Below are positions 37,430 through 49,600 of a stretch of DNA of 64,000 nt, in pieces (positions within the stretch are counted from its first letter, which is position 1; every line of letters begins with the position of its first letter). The notes under the pieces were generated by a model, which was not told the origin of the DNA, did not search any database, and saw nothing but the letters and a program-made list of their open reading frames with translations. Source of the DNA: Branchiostoma floridae (Eukaryota > Chordata > Leptocardii > Amphioxiformes > Branchiostomatidae); NCBI RefSeq assembly GCF_000003815.2, contig NC_049994.1, positions 7,637,674-7,701,673 on the forward strand. The letters are read 5' to 3'. A program made the translations under genes and the position numbers.

Positions 37430-38400
37430 TTTGAAGCCTTGTATTCAACAATCCTTTTCTCACATGAAGATCAGAAAGTCTTTTTGCCTAGAAACATTTT
37501 CTTACTTTGAAGATTGGTGCTCTTACAGCAAGACTGCCTTTCTTACTTCAAGAGCACAATTCTTGATGCCTAGAATTATTTTGAAATTCTTACTTTCAAG
37601 ATTGGTGTTCTCACACCAAGAATTGAAATTCTTAATTTGAAAATTGGTGTTCTTACACCAAGAATACATTTCTTACCTCAAGAGCGCACTTCTTATTGCC
37701 TAGAAATATTTTCCTACTTCCAAGATTGATTTTCTCAGACAAAAGAATAAATTTCTCATGTCAAGAGTAAAATTCTTTATTGCCTAGATACATTTCTTAT
37801 TTCCAAGACTGCTATTCTTACAACAAGAATACCTTTCTTACTACAAGTGCACAATTCTAATTGCCTAGAAACATTTTCTCATTTTCAAGATTGGCATTCT
37901 TAAAACCAAGATTAAATTTCTTATAACAAGAATAACTTTCTTACATCAAGATAACAATTCTTATTCCCTAGAAATATTTTCTTATTTTCAAGATTGGTGT
38001 TCTTATACCAAGATTAATTTTTTTATATTAAGAATAACTTTCTTACATCAAGACAACAATTCTTATTGGCTAGTAATATATTCTTACTTTCAAGATTGGT
38101 GTTCTTATAACAAGGCTAACTTTCTTACGGCAAGAGTAACTTTCTTACATCAAGACAACAATTCTTATTCCCAGAAATATTTTCTTACTTTCAAGATTGG
38201 TGTTCTTATACCAAGATTAAATTTCTTATATCAAGAATATCTTTCTTACATCAAGAGCACACTTCTTATTGCTAGAAATATTTTCTTAATTGTTCTTACA
38301 ACAAGAGTAACTTTCTTAAATCAAAAGCACACTTCTTATTGCCTAAAGATATTCTCTTACATCTGAGATTAATATACTCTTACACCAAGACCAAATTTTG
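37430..38400. repeat. About ten tandem units of roughly 100 bp, TTCTTA/CAAGA-rich
   Basis: The word GCCTAGAAAYATTTTCTTAC recurs near 37485, 37578, 37697, 37782, 37863, 37968, 38069, 38169, 38271 and 38341. Inside each unit are several TTCTTACA-n-CAAGA half-palindromes at about 30-bp spacing. Confidence 0.8.
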
Positions 38401-38799
38401 TACACCTTAAGTGAACTAGGGTACTACTTTGCTGTGCTAATATTGAAGTTTTTGTATTAGCAACATCTTGCTATCTTTAAGTTCAAGACTGAATTTCTTA
38501 CACCTACAAACATAGAAACCATTTCTTAAAGTAAGATTGAGGTTCTTGTATCACGAACTGGTCAATGTTGCTGTTTATATAGTTGTTAATATATTTCCAA
38601 TATTTCCAATACTCATGTCCATCAATAAGTTTCATACCAGATTTTGGGGCATTTTTTCCCCCATGAACCATTATTTTAAAGATTGCAACATTATTGCAGA
38701 TACCAACAGATTTAGATTATATATGATGCTTGCTTATAAAAATCCATTTTCCTGATACTGAGCATATACATTTGTACTAATAACTTAATTATTGTCCTT

Positions 38800-39294
38800 C
38801 TAAAACAGCACCATTACTGCTGTAATGTTGTTGGTGATGGTATCATAATCATAATACATGTCACTTGTTCTTGTTGAAAGTTTTTCCAAAGTTGAGATGG
38901 GGGCATCCTCTTTGGTCCAACTGGTTTCCATGCCTAGAAAAACACACAGACAGTTTATGAACAAACAATTCCCTGATGAATGCCCCCCTCCCCCATAAGG
39001 ATTTTGGACATCAACATCTCTATACTTTTCCTTCATTTAAAATATCATACTTAAGTCTTAGTGTTTTGCAGGAATTCATGCAAGTGTTCACTTCTACATT
39101 CTGCAATTACTGGTCGCCTTATCATGCATATGCAACCAAAAAAATGTGAAATTAAAATACTTTGAAAACCAAGATGGCTGACGTACCTGAATAGATAAAT
39201 GTTCCAAGCTTGACTTCGGCTTTGGTTGCACTTTGGAGCTTAGAAATGCAAGGCCACATTGTAAACAGGGTCCCAGGTGATACAGGAAAGTGTC
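38800..39294 (-). CDS. Two-exon 3' end of an unrecognised gene inside the fold-back element
   Basis: Exon 39294-39187 (acceptor TTTCTGTAG, donor CAG/GTACGT) and exon 38933-38800 (acceptor TTTTTCTAG, stop TAA/TAG at 38800-38802) join in phase 1. The joined frame reads HFPVSPGTLFTMWPCISK, then KAEVKLGTFIYSG across the junction, then METSWTKEDAPISTLEKL and on to ITAVMVLF. Correct splice sites and matching phase make a real gene plausible. I do not recognise the protein. The upstream exon is unknown; the loop ORF at 41190-41450 is a candidate, but no phase-compatible donor was found there. Confidence 0.4.
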
Positions 39295-39759
39295 CTACAG
39301 AAATCTACCATATCTGTGCCCTGTATTTGTAAGATCTAGTGCACATCAGACAAATAAACCAGGAGAGGCAGTTTGCATGCAAGCTGCAACTGTCTAGAAT
39401 TTGAAATTTGCAGCAAAGGATGATGGGATTAATTTCCCATGATCCTTAGCAAAATTGTTGTCTTATTACCAGAAAAATATAGAATTAACTTCTTAAACTC
39501 TGATCTGATATTTTTCTGGTTCCAACTTATTGTTCTTTACATCTTGATAGACACATAGATTATGATAAACAGTGTCTGCCAAGAAGGTCAATGGAAAAGT
39601 TTCTTTATGTGCAGCAGTTTTTATTGGATATTTTGAATAAAAACAACAATCACGAACATTCAAGAGTCTTATGCTAGTCAAAGCTTGTTCTGTAATTTCC
39701 TGTTTTGTTATTAGTATTCAGTCAAGTAAGTCAAGGACCATACTCTTGTACCCAAGTTC

Positions 39760-41180
39760 TTAAGAGCGAATGTCTGTAAGGGTCAAACAATGGTGGCACC
39801 GGTCAAAAAATAGATTTGGCTCATTTTTTGCACAGTGATAGTACTTGGTACACAACCCCTCAAAATAGCTTTCTTTCTTCTCAGAACCCCTCGTTGCCAT
39901 GGCAACAGGCCAAAGAAGTTTGGGGGCCATTTTGCCGGATTTGGGCATGTCAAAAACATGAAAATTGGCCAACTTAAGGGCACTATCACCGAACAATGCT
40001 TTAACTAAACAACAAAGGCAGAATATGCTGATCAGAGCAATGCCTAAACTTGTATGAAATAGCAGTAAAGTTAATCTCCTGTAAATTCTAAGGCCCTGGG
40101 CAGCCTGAATACAATACACTGTTTTCAGGTTGTAAAGAATCTGAAATTTTGCCCAACTTCAAAGCACTGAAAGTCCATAAGTATAAAATATTTTCGCTTG
40201 CAATTTACTACAAATAATAACCTACTATAGGGCTATTAGATGAATGCTAGCAAAGTTTGGGTTCTTGTTTTGTTGCTATGCAATCGTCCGTCGAAGTGGG
40301 TCAAATTTCATGATTTTGATAATATGTCATTTTGTGCTCTCTTTAAACAATCATAAGTCCCATACCAAAGTTGCTCTGCAATTAAAATTCACATGGATTA
40401 TAAACCAATGTATTGTCTATCAAATACATGTTTGTAAAGTTCGGGTTCTTGTTTCGTTGCTACGTAATTGTCCTTTAAAGTGGGTCATTTTTTATGATTT
40501 TGATAAAATACATTATTTTGCATCATCTTCGAACAATCATAACTCACAAGCCAAAATTGTTCTGTAACTAGAATTTACCTGAAATGTAAACCAAGATATT
40601 GTTTCTCAAGGTCATGCTTGTAAAGTTTGGGTTCTTGTTTTGTTGCTAAGCAATTGTCCGTTAAAGTGGGTCAATTTTCATGGCTTTGATGATATATCAT
40701 TTTGTGCTCTCTTTGAACTATCGTAAGTTGCAAAGTAAATTTGTTCTGAAATTGAAGTTAACAAGGAATACAAACGAATGTATTGTCTATCAAATGCTTG
40801 TTTGGACAGTTCGAGTTCGGGTATTCTAACAGTGAATGTACATGACTTTTCCACAAATCATGTTCTTGACAACAGTGATACAAAGTCTTTGTTTTTATAG
40901 AACCGATGTAGCAATGTGCTATCACCATAACAAAACATTTGTAGGGATTATATTCTACACAATGTCATATTTATGTTTAATGTCAGATTAATCCACTCTG
41001 AACTTTCAAACATTCTGCTAGTTTTAAAGCTAAGCATGACGTATGACTACAGTCTTGAACATGTTTGCATCCCCACAATATGGCGACTTATTTCTACATT
41101 GGAACAAATATCTTAAATCTCTCTGCATCTTTCTTTCACAGTAATGTGAAAAACATGTGCATTTTCAACTTCTGCTAACA
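39760..41180 (+). repeat. Left arm of the long inverted repeat
   Basis: It starts TTAAGAGCGAATGTCTGTAA and is the reverse complement of 41605-43076, nearly identical at the outer end and more diverged near the loop. It contains three tandem units of about 183 bp starting near 40256, 40437 and 40622 (GGGTTCTTGTTTTGTTGCTA). Confidence 0.9.
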
Positions 41181-41189
41181 CACTCATTT

Positions 41190-41450
41190 TCAGCAAGGAC
41201 ATGAACTTCGGTATTCTTGAATTTTTGCCACAAATATGGACTTCCAAAGGCAATCAATTATTGGTGATCGCAAATCAGATTTAGGAATGTTAGTTCGTAC
41301 AAGTTCAATTTCCTTGCCAAATCGCAAGCTTATTTGTGTCTCCCAAAAAGGAAGACGTAGATAAACGTCATTCGTTGCTTCATTTTGATCTTTACTGTTG
41401 ATAGATTCGAACAAAGTTAGGTCAAGATGCTGACCTTCATCATCCTCTGC
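41190..41450 (-). CDS. Open reading frame in the loop of the fold-back element
   Basis: The minus-strand frame reads AEDDEGQHLDLTLFESIN, then WETQISLRFGKEIELVRTN and IPKSDLRSPIIDCLWKSIF, with a stop at 41190. It is the only coding-like segment of the spacer and occupies most of it. No homologue is recognised and no start codon is convincing. It may be an exon or a decayed gene fragment. Confidence 0.3.
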   Translation of the reverse strand, partial: AEDDEGQHLDLTLFESINSKDQNEATNDVYLRLPFWETQISLRFGKEIELVRTNIPKSDLRSPIIDCLWKSIFVAKIQEYRSSCPC

Positions 41451-41604
41451 CGTATTTTGACGTTAGCCTGTCAAGCTAATTTCCACACAGACAGACTAGC
41501 AGACAAACATCAATCGCCGCCAGGAGTTGGCATTTCAGGCAAACTTCAAGAGCAACCTACTAGGTTCGTTCTTGCCCTTGCTTAAAACGAGTATGGTCCA
41601 TTGA

Positions 41605-43076
41605 ATAGCAGAAACTGAAAAACGCATGTTTTCACATAAATGCTACCGTGAAAAGAAAGATGCACAGAGATTTATGATATTCGTTCCAAATATGTATATA
41701 CATTGTATAAGCTAAGTCTTCAAGAGTCATATTGTGGGGATGCAAACATGTTCAAGACTGTAGTCATACATCATGCTTAGCAGTAAAACTAGCAGAATGT
41801 TTGAAAGTTCAGAGTGGATTAATCTGACATTAAACATAAATATGACATTGTGTAGAATATAATCCCTACAAATGTTTTGTTATGGTGATAGCACATTGCT
41901 ACATCGGTTCTATAAAAACAAAGACTGTGTATCACTGTTGTCAAGAACATGATTTGTGGAAAAGTCAGTGGAATACGACCTACTTTCAGGAACATGTACA
42001 TTCACTGTTAGAATACCCGAACTCGAACTGTCCAAACAAGCATTTGATAGACAATATATTCGTTTGTATTCCTTGTTAATTTCAATTTCAGAACAAATTT
42101 ACTTTGCAACTTATGACAGTTCAAAGAGAGCACAAAATGATATATCATCAAAATCATGAAAATTGACCCACTTTAACGGACAATTGCTTAGCAACAAAAC
42201 AAGAACCCAACTTTACAAGCATGACCTTGAGAAACAATATCTTGGTTTACATTTCAGGTAAATTCTAGTTACAGAACAATTTTGGCTTGTGAGTTATGAT
42301 TGTTCGAAGATGATGCAAAATAATGTATTTTATCAAAATCATAAAAAATGACCCACTTTAAAGGACAATTACGTAGCAACGAAACAAGAACCCGAACTTT
42401 ACAAACATGTATTTGATAGACAATACATTGGTTTATAATCCATGTGAATTTTAATTGCAGAGCAACTTTGGTATGGGACTTATAATTGTTTAAAGAGAGC
42501 ATAAAATGACATATTATCAAAATCATGAAATTTGACCCACTTCGACGGACGATTGCATAGCAACAAAACAAGAACCCAAACTTTGCTAGCATTCATCTAA
42601 TAGCCCTATAGTAGGTTATTATTTGTAGTAAATTGCAAGCGAAAATATTTTATACTTATGGACTTTCAGTGCTTTGAAGTTGGGCAAAATTTCAGATTCT
42701 TTACAACCTGAAAACAGTGTATTGTATTCAGGCTGCCCAGGGCCTTAGAATTTACAGGAGATTAACTTTACTGCTATTTCATACAAGTTTAGGCATTGCT
42801 CTGATCAGCATATTCTGCCTTTGTTGTTTAGTTAAAGCATTGTTCAGTGATAGTGCCCTTAAGTTGGCCAATTTTCATGTTTTTGACATGCTCAAATCCG
42901 GCAAAATGGCCCCCAAACTTCTTTGGCCTGTTGCCATGGCAACGAGGGGTTCTGAGAAGAAAGAAAGCTATTTTGAGGGGTTGTGTACCAAGTACTATCA
43001 CTGTGCAAAAAATGAGCCAAATCTATTTTTTGACCGGTGCCACCATTGTTTGACCCTTACAGACATTCGCTCTTAA
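41605..43076 (-). repeat. Right arm of the long inverted repeat
   Basis: Reverse complement of 39760-41180. Open frames of 119 and 107 codons appear on both arms in mirror image (42717-43076 with 40119-39760; 42592-42269 with 40244-40567), differing by only a few residues. They are repeat-derived and not evidence of genes. Confidence 0.9.
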
Positions 43077-43194
43077 TTACCTAGAATTAGGATAGATTAT
43101 GCAAAACCTCCAGATTTCTAGAACACTCGTGAACGGTAACATGGCTAATGTTAAATGAGAAATACTTTCTTCACTTACGAAAAAAAAAGCGTTT

Positions 43195-43780
43195 ATCAAA
43201 GTTTCTGGATACAAAAGACAAGAACATTCAAGATTATTATTCCAGTAATTCCTTGCACTTTATCTTGTACTTAAATAATCTTGAATGTTCTTGTTTTTCT
43301 GAGCAGTATACCTGAGGAAATGTAAGAACAAAATTCTTGTTTTTTCTTGAACATTCCCCAAAAAGCAAGAATAGAGTTTCTCGATGTTAAACAAGAACAT
43401 TCAAGACTTTTATTCCAGTAACTACTTGTTTTTATATCTTGATGTTCTTGTTTTTTTCTTACTATAAGAAAATCAAGAGGGGGTAGAGAAAAATTCTTGC
43501 ACTTTCTTAAATATGGCAAGAATTTCAGTCTTCATACTAGAATACCAAGAATATTTGACTTACATTTCTTGAAAATTCTAAGGGGAAAAAGTCTTTTTGA
43601 GAAATTATTTCTTAGCTTAAGAAAAGTAAGGACATTTCTCTTGTTATAAGAATTTACAAGAAAATGGTCTTCGAATGATCTCTTTCTTTTTTTCTTATTC
43701 ATTCTTATTTCTTCTTGAAATTTCTTCATGCAAGCACATGTGTCCACGAATTAAGTAAAATGTTACTAACCAAGACAAAA
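43195..43780. repeat. Right-end CAAGAACATTCAAGA hairpin/repeat region
   Basis: AAGAACATTCAAGATTATT (about 43216) pairs with AATAATCTTGAATGTTCTTG (about 43274-43293), making a hairpin. Similar words recur at 43393-43440. TTCTTG/CAAGAA words match the left-side tandem array in style. Confidence 0.6.
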
Positions 43781-44039
43781 CAAGACAAATATTTTTCGTA
43801 GTGATATGTTGTTCTATTGCGCTTTCCTGACCTGTGTTAGATCTTGTGCTGTCTTACCGTGTCACATAACTGATAATAATTTATTCCTGCAAGAATATAT
43901 GTGTCTAGATGTAGGAACTTGTCATGTCAATATGTCGGTTTGCTTCCTCCATTTTGAATGACCGCTTTAATTTGGAACATTTCATACGGCGTAAGGAGCG
44001 AGTGGTATATTTTTAAACAATAAAATTTGCAATTAAAAC

Positions 44040-45330
44040 TGTTTCGAACACAAAGTTCGAGAGAATTTTTCACATTTATTTCGTTTCAAATCGAGACAAT
44101 GGTGGAAAAAAGCTTTCCAGATCATCGAGATTGTGGAAGAGTCACATAGTTTTCAAGTCTTATAGAAGTAATTATACTAAGTGATTTCTAGCAGTAATGG
44201 CTTTCTACTTTCCGTCCACTGGTTTGCTATCAAATTCGAGTAATAAAAGTAACGCACACTTTACAATCTTGACGCCAGGACGTTTAAAAGTTAAGAACAT
44301 TCAACTTCATAGTATGTAAATACTACATGATGTACTTCCAAGACATTAATCGCCTTGTAGCGAGGTCGCTAAATAATTTTTGAAATCCAAACGACTATCA
44401 CTGAATGACTGAATGGGATTCAAGCATCGAAATTAACACACATTGCGTGATCGTGACGTCATAACGTCTAAAATCAAGACAGCAGTGGTTTTCAGATTAT
44501 CGACAACTTTCCAGATTATCGACATAAAGAAATGTAATTAAGTACATTTTAGGATTCAAATCGCTTTCTACTCACTGTCCCTGGGTTTTACAATGAAATA
44601 TGTAAGTACAACATTATGAACCTCCAAGACATTAAACGGCATGTAGCAAGGTCGCTAAATAAATTTTGAAAAACAGAGGACTTCTAACAAGCATCACAAC
44701 AGACATTGCGTCATTGTGACGTCATAGTGTCTAAAATCAAGACAACGTTGAGAAGTACATTTTTAGATCATCGAGATTCCGGCAGAGTCCTACAGTTTTT
44801 AAGCATTATAGAAACGTAACAGAGTAATTTTTAGCAGTCAAATGGCTTTGTACTTTCCATCAATGGCTTCTCCTATAAAATTCAAGTGTTAAAAGTAAAG
44901 CACATTTTGTAATATTGACGCCATTATTAAACGTTTGCAAGTTAAGAATATACAGAGTTGTATAAATTCAAAGTGAAGTACCTCCAAGATATTAAACGCG
45001 TTGTAGTAAGGTAACTAAATATTCTTTTAAGGCATTTAACAATCACTCAAGTCAATCATTCACGTATTGAATCAGATGCAAACATCACAATTAACGCACA
45101 TTGCCCTATCGTGACGTCATAACGTCTAAAATCAAGACAACTGTAAAAAGTACATGTAGCTTTCCGGGTCTTCGACTTTCGTAGTAAGTCACAAAGTTTT
45201 CAAGCCTAGATAAGTAACGAAGTAACTTTTAGCATGCAAATGGCTTTATAGCCAAGGATTTTACTATTAAATTCAAGTGATTAAAGTGACGCACACTTTG
45301 TAATCTTGACGACATGACGTTTAAAAGTTA
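44040..45330. repeat. Tandem array of about 290-390-bp units, three with a CRE palindrome
   Basis: The words AAGACATTAAWCGSCNTGTAG and GGTCGCTAAATAAT recur near 44341, 44627 and 44986. CTTTCCAGATCATCGAGATT-like words recur near 44112, 44510, 44765 and 45158. TGACGTCA is conserved at 44454-44461, 44717-44724 and 45112-45119, each followed by TCTAAAATCAAGACA. No gene is supported. Confidence 0.75.
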
Positions 45331-45689
45331 AGAATATATAATCCATCCAGGCGTTCATCGAGTCATCTACAAACACACAAACGGTAACCAAAATATTGGA
45401 ACCCGGTTTTATCAAACGTGTTACAAAGGTCGACCTATGGTATTGGAACGTGACAGTTTGAACCTGCGCACAGCTACAATACGGTTTGTTGTTTTCCGAC
45501 ATCATACCCATAAATACTACCGTAATAACGATGATTCCACAATAGATCACCGAAAATGATATTTGAAAGCTTCACTAAAGAATCGCTCACCACGATCGTT
45601 ATTTGTTTTCTACTAACTACCTCAGACCTGATGGCCTAAAACTTCGGTATGCACCAACACATGTTACCCACAGTTGACCCTGTCGTTGG

Positions 45690-45815
45690 TTACTTATTAA
45701 CTAAAAAGCGGAACTTGTTGAGTTGACGGGACCGCCATTTTGGGAAAGTAGTACCTGATTGGACATTAGTATTTATGAGTCGTCATGTTTTTCGTCAAAA
45801 AGCGCTGAAGTGCAG
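45690..45815 (+). promoter_or_regulatory. Gene C predicted promoter and non-coding first exon
   Basis: CCGCCAT at 45732-45738, then a GTGAGT donor (GT at 45816-45817). The acceptor is AACAG ending at 46611, 21 nt before the ATG at 46633. The layout matches copies A and B. Confidence 0.5.
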
Positions 45816-46632
45816 GTGAGTATTTTTGTAAGAGCTAGAGGTGGAATCATAATGGGTCATAATGTGTAGTTTGGCATTTCTGTATGCAAGACGAAAATAC
45901 CACTGTTTAACGTTTTCCGGAGTCTCTACTCGAATCCACGACACTACATTGGCTACCCCACGCAGGGGCTAGTTACATGACAAGAAGCGTAGATATGCTC
46001 ACAAAAGCGTCAGTCATATTAAATGTCGAACATCTAGTTTATTTAAACGCTGAATCAACGCCTAGTTAAAACTCATATCAAACTGCACGTCACGCTAACT
46101 GTTTCCGGTCACGAATAACGTGCGCTGCAGCTATTTTGTGTGTTACAAGCCAATGCTGGGTCGCACCGAAGTTTACAAGGTCTCAAGAGAAGACGACGTT
46201 AGGACGAGTTACCCAGCTTTAAAAAAGGTCTCTTTAAATAATTGTACTGATGGCAAGAATCCGATACAAATTGAACAATTTACTGGAGAACGTATACGTA
46301 TCTAGCTATATCCAGAGACAGTCCAATTGCATCAGTATATACAGCAAAGAGGAGTAACGAAGGTACATGTCTCCATTTAAAAATGGTTTGTCTGATTAAT
46401 GTTCAATGTTCCCTAAGACGCGAAGTGAAATTCGTGTATGTTTCAGACTCCATTCATCACTGTTATCAGTAAAACAAGCAATGGGTACGGACAACGGTAC
46501 AAAGATACATGTTAACTCATTGCAGATGCATCATAGGATTAGACTAAAATCACTATTTAAGAAATGAGCACAAATGTCAGCAGTTCATGTATTCATAGGT
46601 TGTGACAACAGGTGTGAGAGTCACGACCTACC

Positions 46633-49600
46633 ATGGATGAGGACGTGTTTGAGAGGGCTGTGTGGAGTGGAGACGTGCAGACTGTGAGGAGGGGTCTCCA
46701 GGCTGGGGTGGACGTCAATCAGAGGTTGACAGGGTTTCTGGTAACTGCAGTTTATGAGCGTTTTGTTTTAGGAAGGATGGGGTTTCTATCGCCTCTTCTT
46801 ATATCTCACTTTGCTGTGCAGATCGTACTCCATACACAGTTTGCTGCCATTGATATTTGACTGCATTTACGCTTGTTCATTGATGTACTGTATACGTATG
46901 TATGTGGTCACAATATCAGCTAGCTATATAGCTGCCTAGTGTGCACATTGTATTGTACCTGTGCAATTCAAATAAAGTCAATGTCATATATTTGCCCTCG
47001 GTATGAATTTTTGCAGTGATGATATCAGGCAGTCCTGTTCCACGTCCCCCTGCGTTATAAGGTGCCCGAGCCCGGTAGTTCCAATAAGAGTACACATTCA
47101 AAGTGTTTCGATATTCTCAAGTTCCCACTTTGAATAGATGCATCATATCGATGCATGCGATTCCATTAGTCACATAAGTCTCTACGTAGGAAAGGGTGCT
47201 ATGACATTAAGTGTAGTGCAATTGTAAGCATCAAGTTCCCATAGAAGAAATGGCATTCGTTTCGTTTTAACGGCACTGACATATTGAGATGACGATGGCA
47301 AAACTCTCAATCGTGTTGAAAGCATGTTCCTAGAAAAACTTCCAGTAACCCTGTAGGTTGCAAATTAATTGGTGTTATTTTCTTAAGTTTTAAAGATTTT
47401 GGTATTTAAATCGGCAGGTATATATTTTCTTCTACCTCTAAAATTTGCTGACTCAGAGATATGTTTGAGCTCCCCTCTCAGTGGAAGCCTCATGTGTTTC
47501 TCCGTCTGTTTACTCAGTATGGCGGGACCGCACTCCATGTGGCCAGCAAAGCCGGGAACACTCAGATAGTGAAGCTGCTATTACAACATAACGCTGATGT
47601 GGAGGCGAGGGACAGCGTAAGTGCAAATAATTATGTCCTGAGATTAAAACTTTTCGTTAAAGTAGTCATGAAAGATCGTGACGTAATGATAAACTGTGGT
47701 TTTGAAAGAGATGCCGTGTTTAAAACGTGACATCTATATAATGTCGTCGTAACGTCCAAGATCCAATTTACTTCGGATGACGAATACTTGAGTCGTGATT
47801 TCTCAAGGAAAAGTGTCATGTCAGCACACCTAGTACAGTACGTGTGACTTGATAAATCAACAGCGCCATTTGGAAGTCATCCACAGTAGTTTTGTCGCTC
47901 TATGTTGTCATAACTTTATAGCACAACAATTGTACGAGGTACTAAGTATGGCATATCTACATAACTATAGTTCTACAATTTAACTTAAGGCTTATCTAAC
48001 TAGTACAGGAGTATATAATTATATGAATAAATATAAATACAAGGAGTATAATTAAATATATATGTTTTCTTCTACCCCTACAATTTGCTGACTCAGAGAT
48101 ATGTTTGAGCTCCCCTCTCAGTGGAAGCCTCATGTGTTTCTCCGTCTGTTCACTCAGTTTGGCTGGACCGCACTCCATGTGGCCAGCATTAACGGACACA
48201 CTGAGATAGTGAAGCTGCTATTACAACATGACGCTGATATGGAGGCGAGGGGCGACGTAAGTGCGAACAAATATGTCCCGAGATTTGTACTTGTCGTCAA
48301 AGTAGTCATGGCAGATCGTGATGCAATGATTAACTGTGGTTTTGAAAGAGAAGCTGTGTTAAGAAGCTGTGAAAGAGAAGCTGTGTTAAGAGGCTTTTGA
48401 AAAATGTCTCATTCATACTTAAGTAAGTTTCATCTACGATCCACTTGATCTTGGATCACGAATATCATGAAGTCTGTATATCATTTTCTCAAGTGAAATG
48501 TCTGTACACCCAACACAGTACGTGTGACTTGATCAATAACAGCGTCATTGGGAAGACATCTGCAGTAGTTTTGTCGTTGTATATGTTATGGCGGAACAGT
48601 TGGGTGATTATTAATATGTTACAACACGGTTTCATCAAGGGCAGATCATCATCGACACAGCTCCTTGAAATTTACCATGAAATTGGCGGGATTTTAGATC
48701 GAGGTGGCCAAGTAGACATTATATATTTGGATTTTTCCAAGGCATTTGACTGCGTTTCTCACCAGCTGTTAGTCCATAAGCTCAAAATGTATGGTATTCA
48801 TTCTAATTTACTTTCCTGGTTCCATAGTTATCTTTCATGTAGGAGGCAACGTGTAATGGTCGAGGGTACATGTTCGGATTGGCTCCTAGTAGTATCGGGA
48901 GTGCCCCAAGGGTCAATTTTAGGTCCCCTCCTTTTCTTATTATATATCAACGATCTTCCATCCGTAGTAAGCAACAAAATGGGCCTTTACGCTGACGACT
49001 CCAAATGCTACAAACATGCATCTACTGTTTTAGATTGTGTATCACTCCAGAAAGATATTGATTGCATGTACGATTGGAGTAATACTTGGCAAATGAATTT
49101 TAATCCTGACAAATGTAAAATTCTCAGGATAAGCAGATCTAGAAATCCTATTACTTTTACGTACAAAATGAATGACACGGTCCTCGAGTCTGTTCCTGAA
49201 TTTACCGACTTAGGGGTATTAGCTACGTGGAATTTAACTTTCGATTCTTATGTACATAATATCACTTCGAGAGCAAATTCAGCTCTCGGCTTTTTAAAAA
49301 GATCTGTAGGTTTCAATGCCCCTGTAAATGTAAAAAAAATGCTATATCTCACTTTAGTCAGAAGCAGACTTGAGTACTGCTCTGTCGTTTGGTCACCCTA
49401 TACACACAACCTCATTTCCTCAGTCGAAAAAGTTCAAAGACGTGCCTCCAAGTATATTCTTAATGATTACACAGCAGACTACAAGACGAGATTAATACAT
49501 TGTTCACTACTACCTCTGTCCTACCGACGAGAAATACTTGATCTATGTTTTTTTATATAAGTGCTTACTAGGACTTTATGATATTAATATTGACAACTTT

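Larger units (their letters stand above)
37175..43800. mobile_element. 6.6-kb fold-back, transposon-like insertion in block B
   Basis: Block A runs directly from GGATAC-like sequence (about 24013) to CCTGACCTGTG (about 24070), while block B has 6.6 kb between the same words. From left to right it has imperfect terminal inverted repeats (CTAC-C-AAAAAT at about 37168-37178 and ATTTTTCGTAG at about 43791-43801), about ten tandem 70-120-bp units (37430-38400), two minus-strand exon-like segments (39294-39187 and 38933-38800), and long inverted-repeat arms (39760-41180 and 41605-43076) around a loop of about 425 bp. It ends with TTCTTG/CAAGAA-rich sequence. I cannot assign it to a superfamily. Confidence 0.6.

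Noticed and set aside
37430-38400. Possible CRISPR-like array
   Set aside because: Units are long and degenerate with no constant-repeat/unique-spacer pattern, in an animal genome.
39760-40567. Mirror-image frames of 119 and 107 codons in both arms of the fold-back element
   Set aside because: They are low-complexity, without recognisable domains, and exist twice only because the arms are inverted copies.
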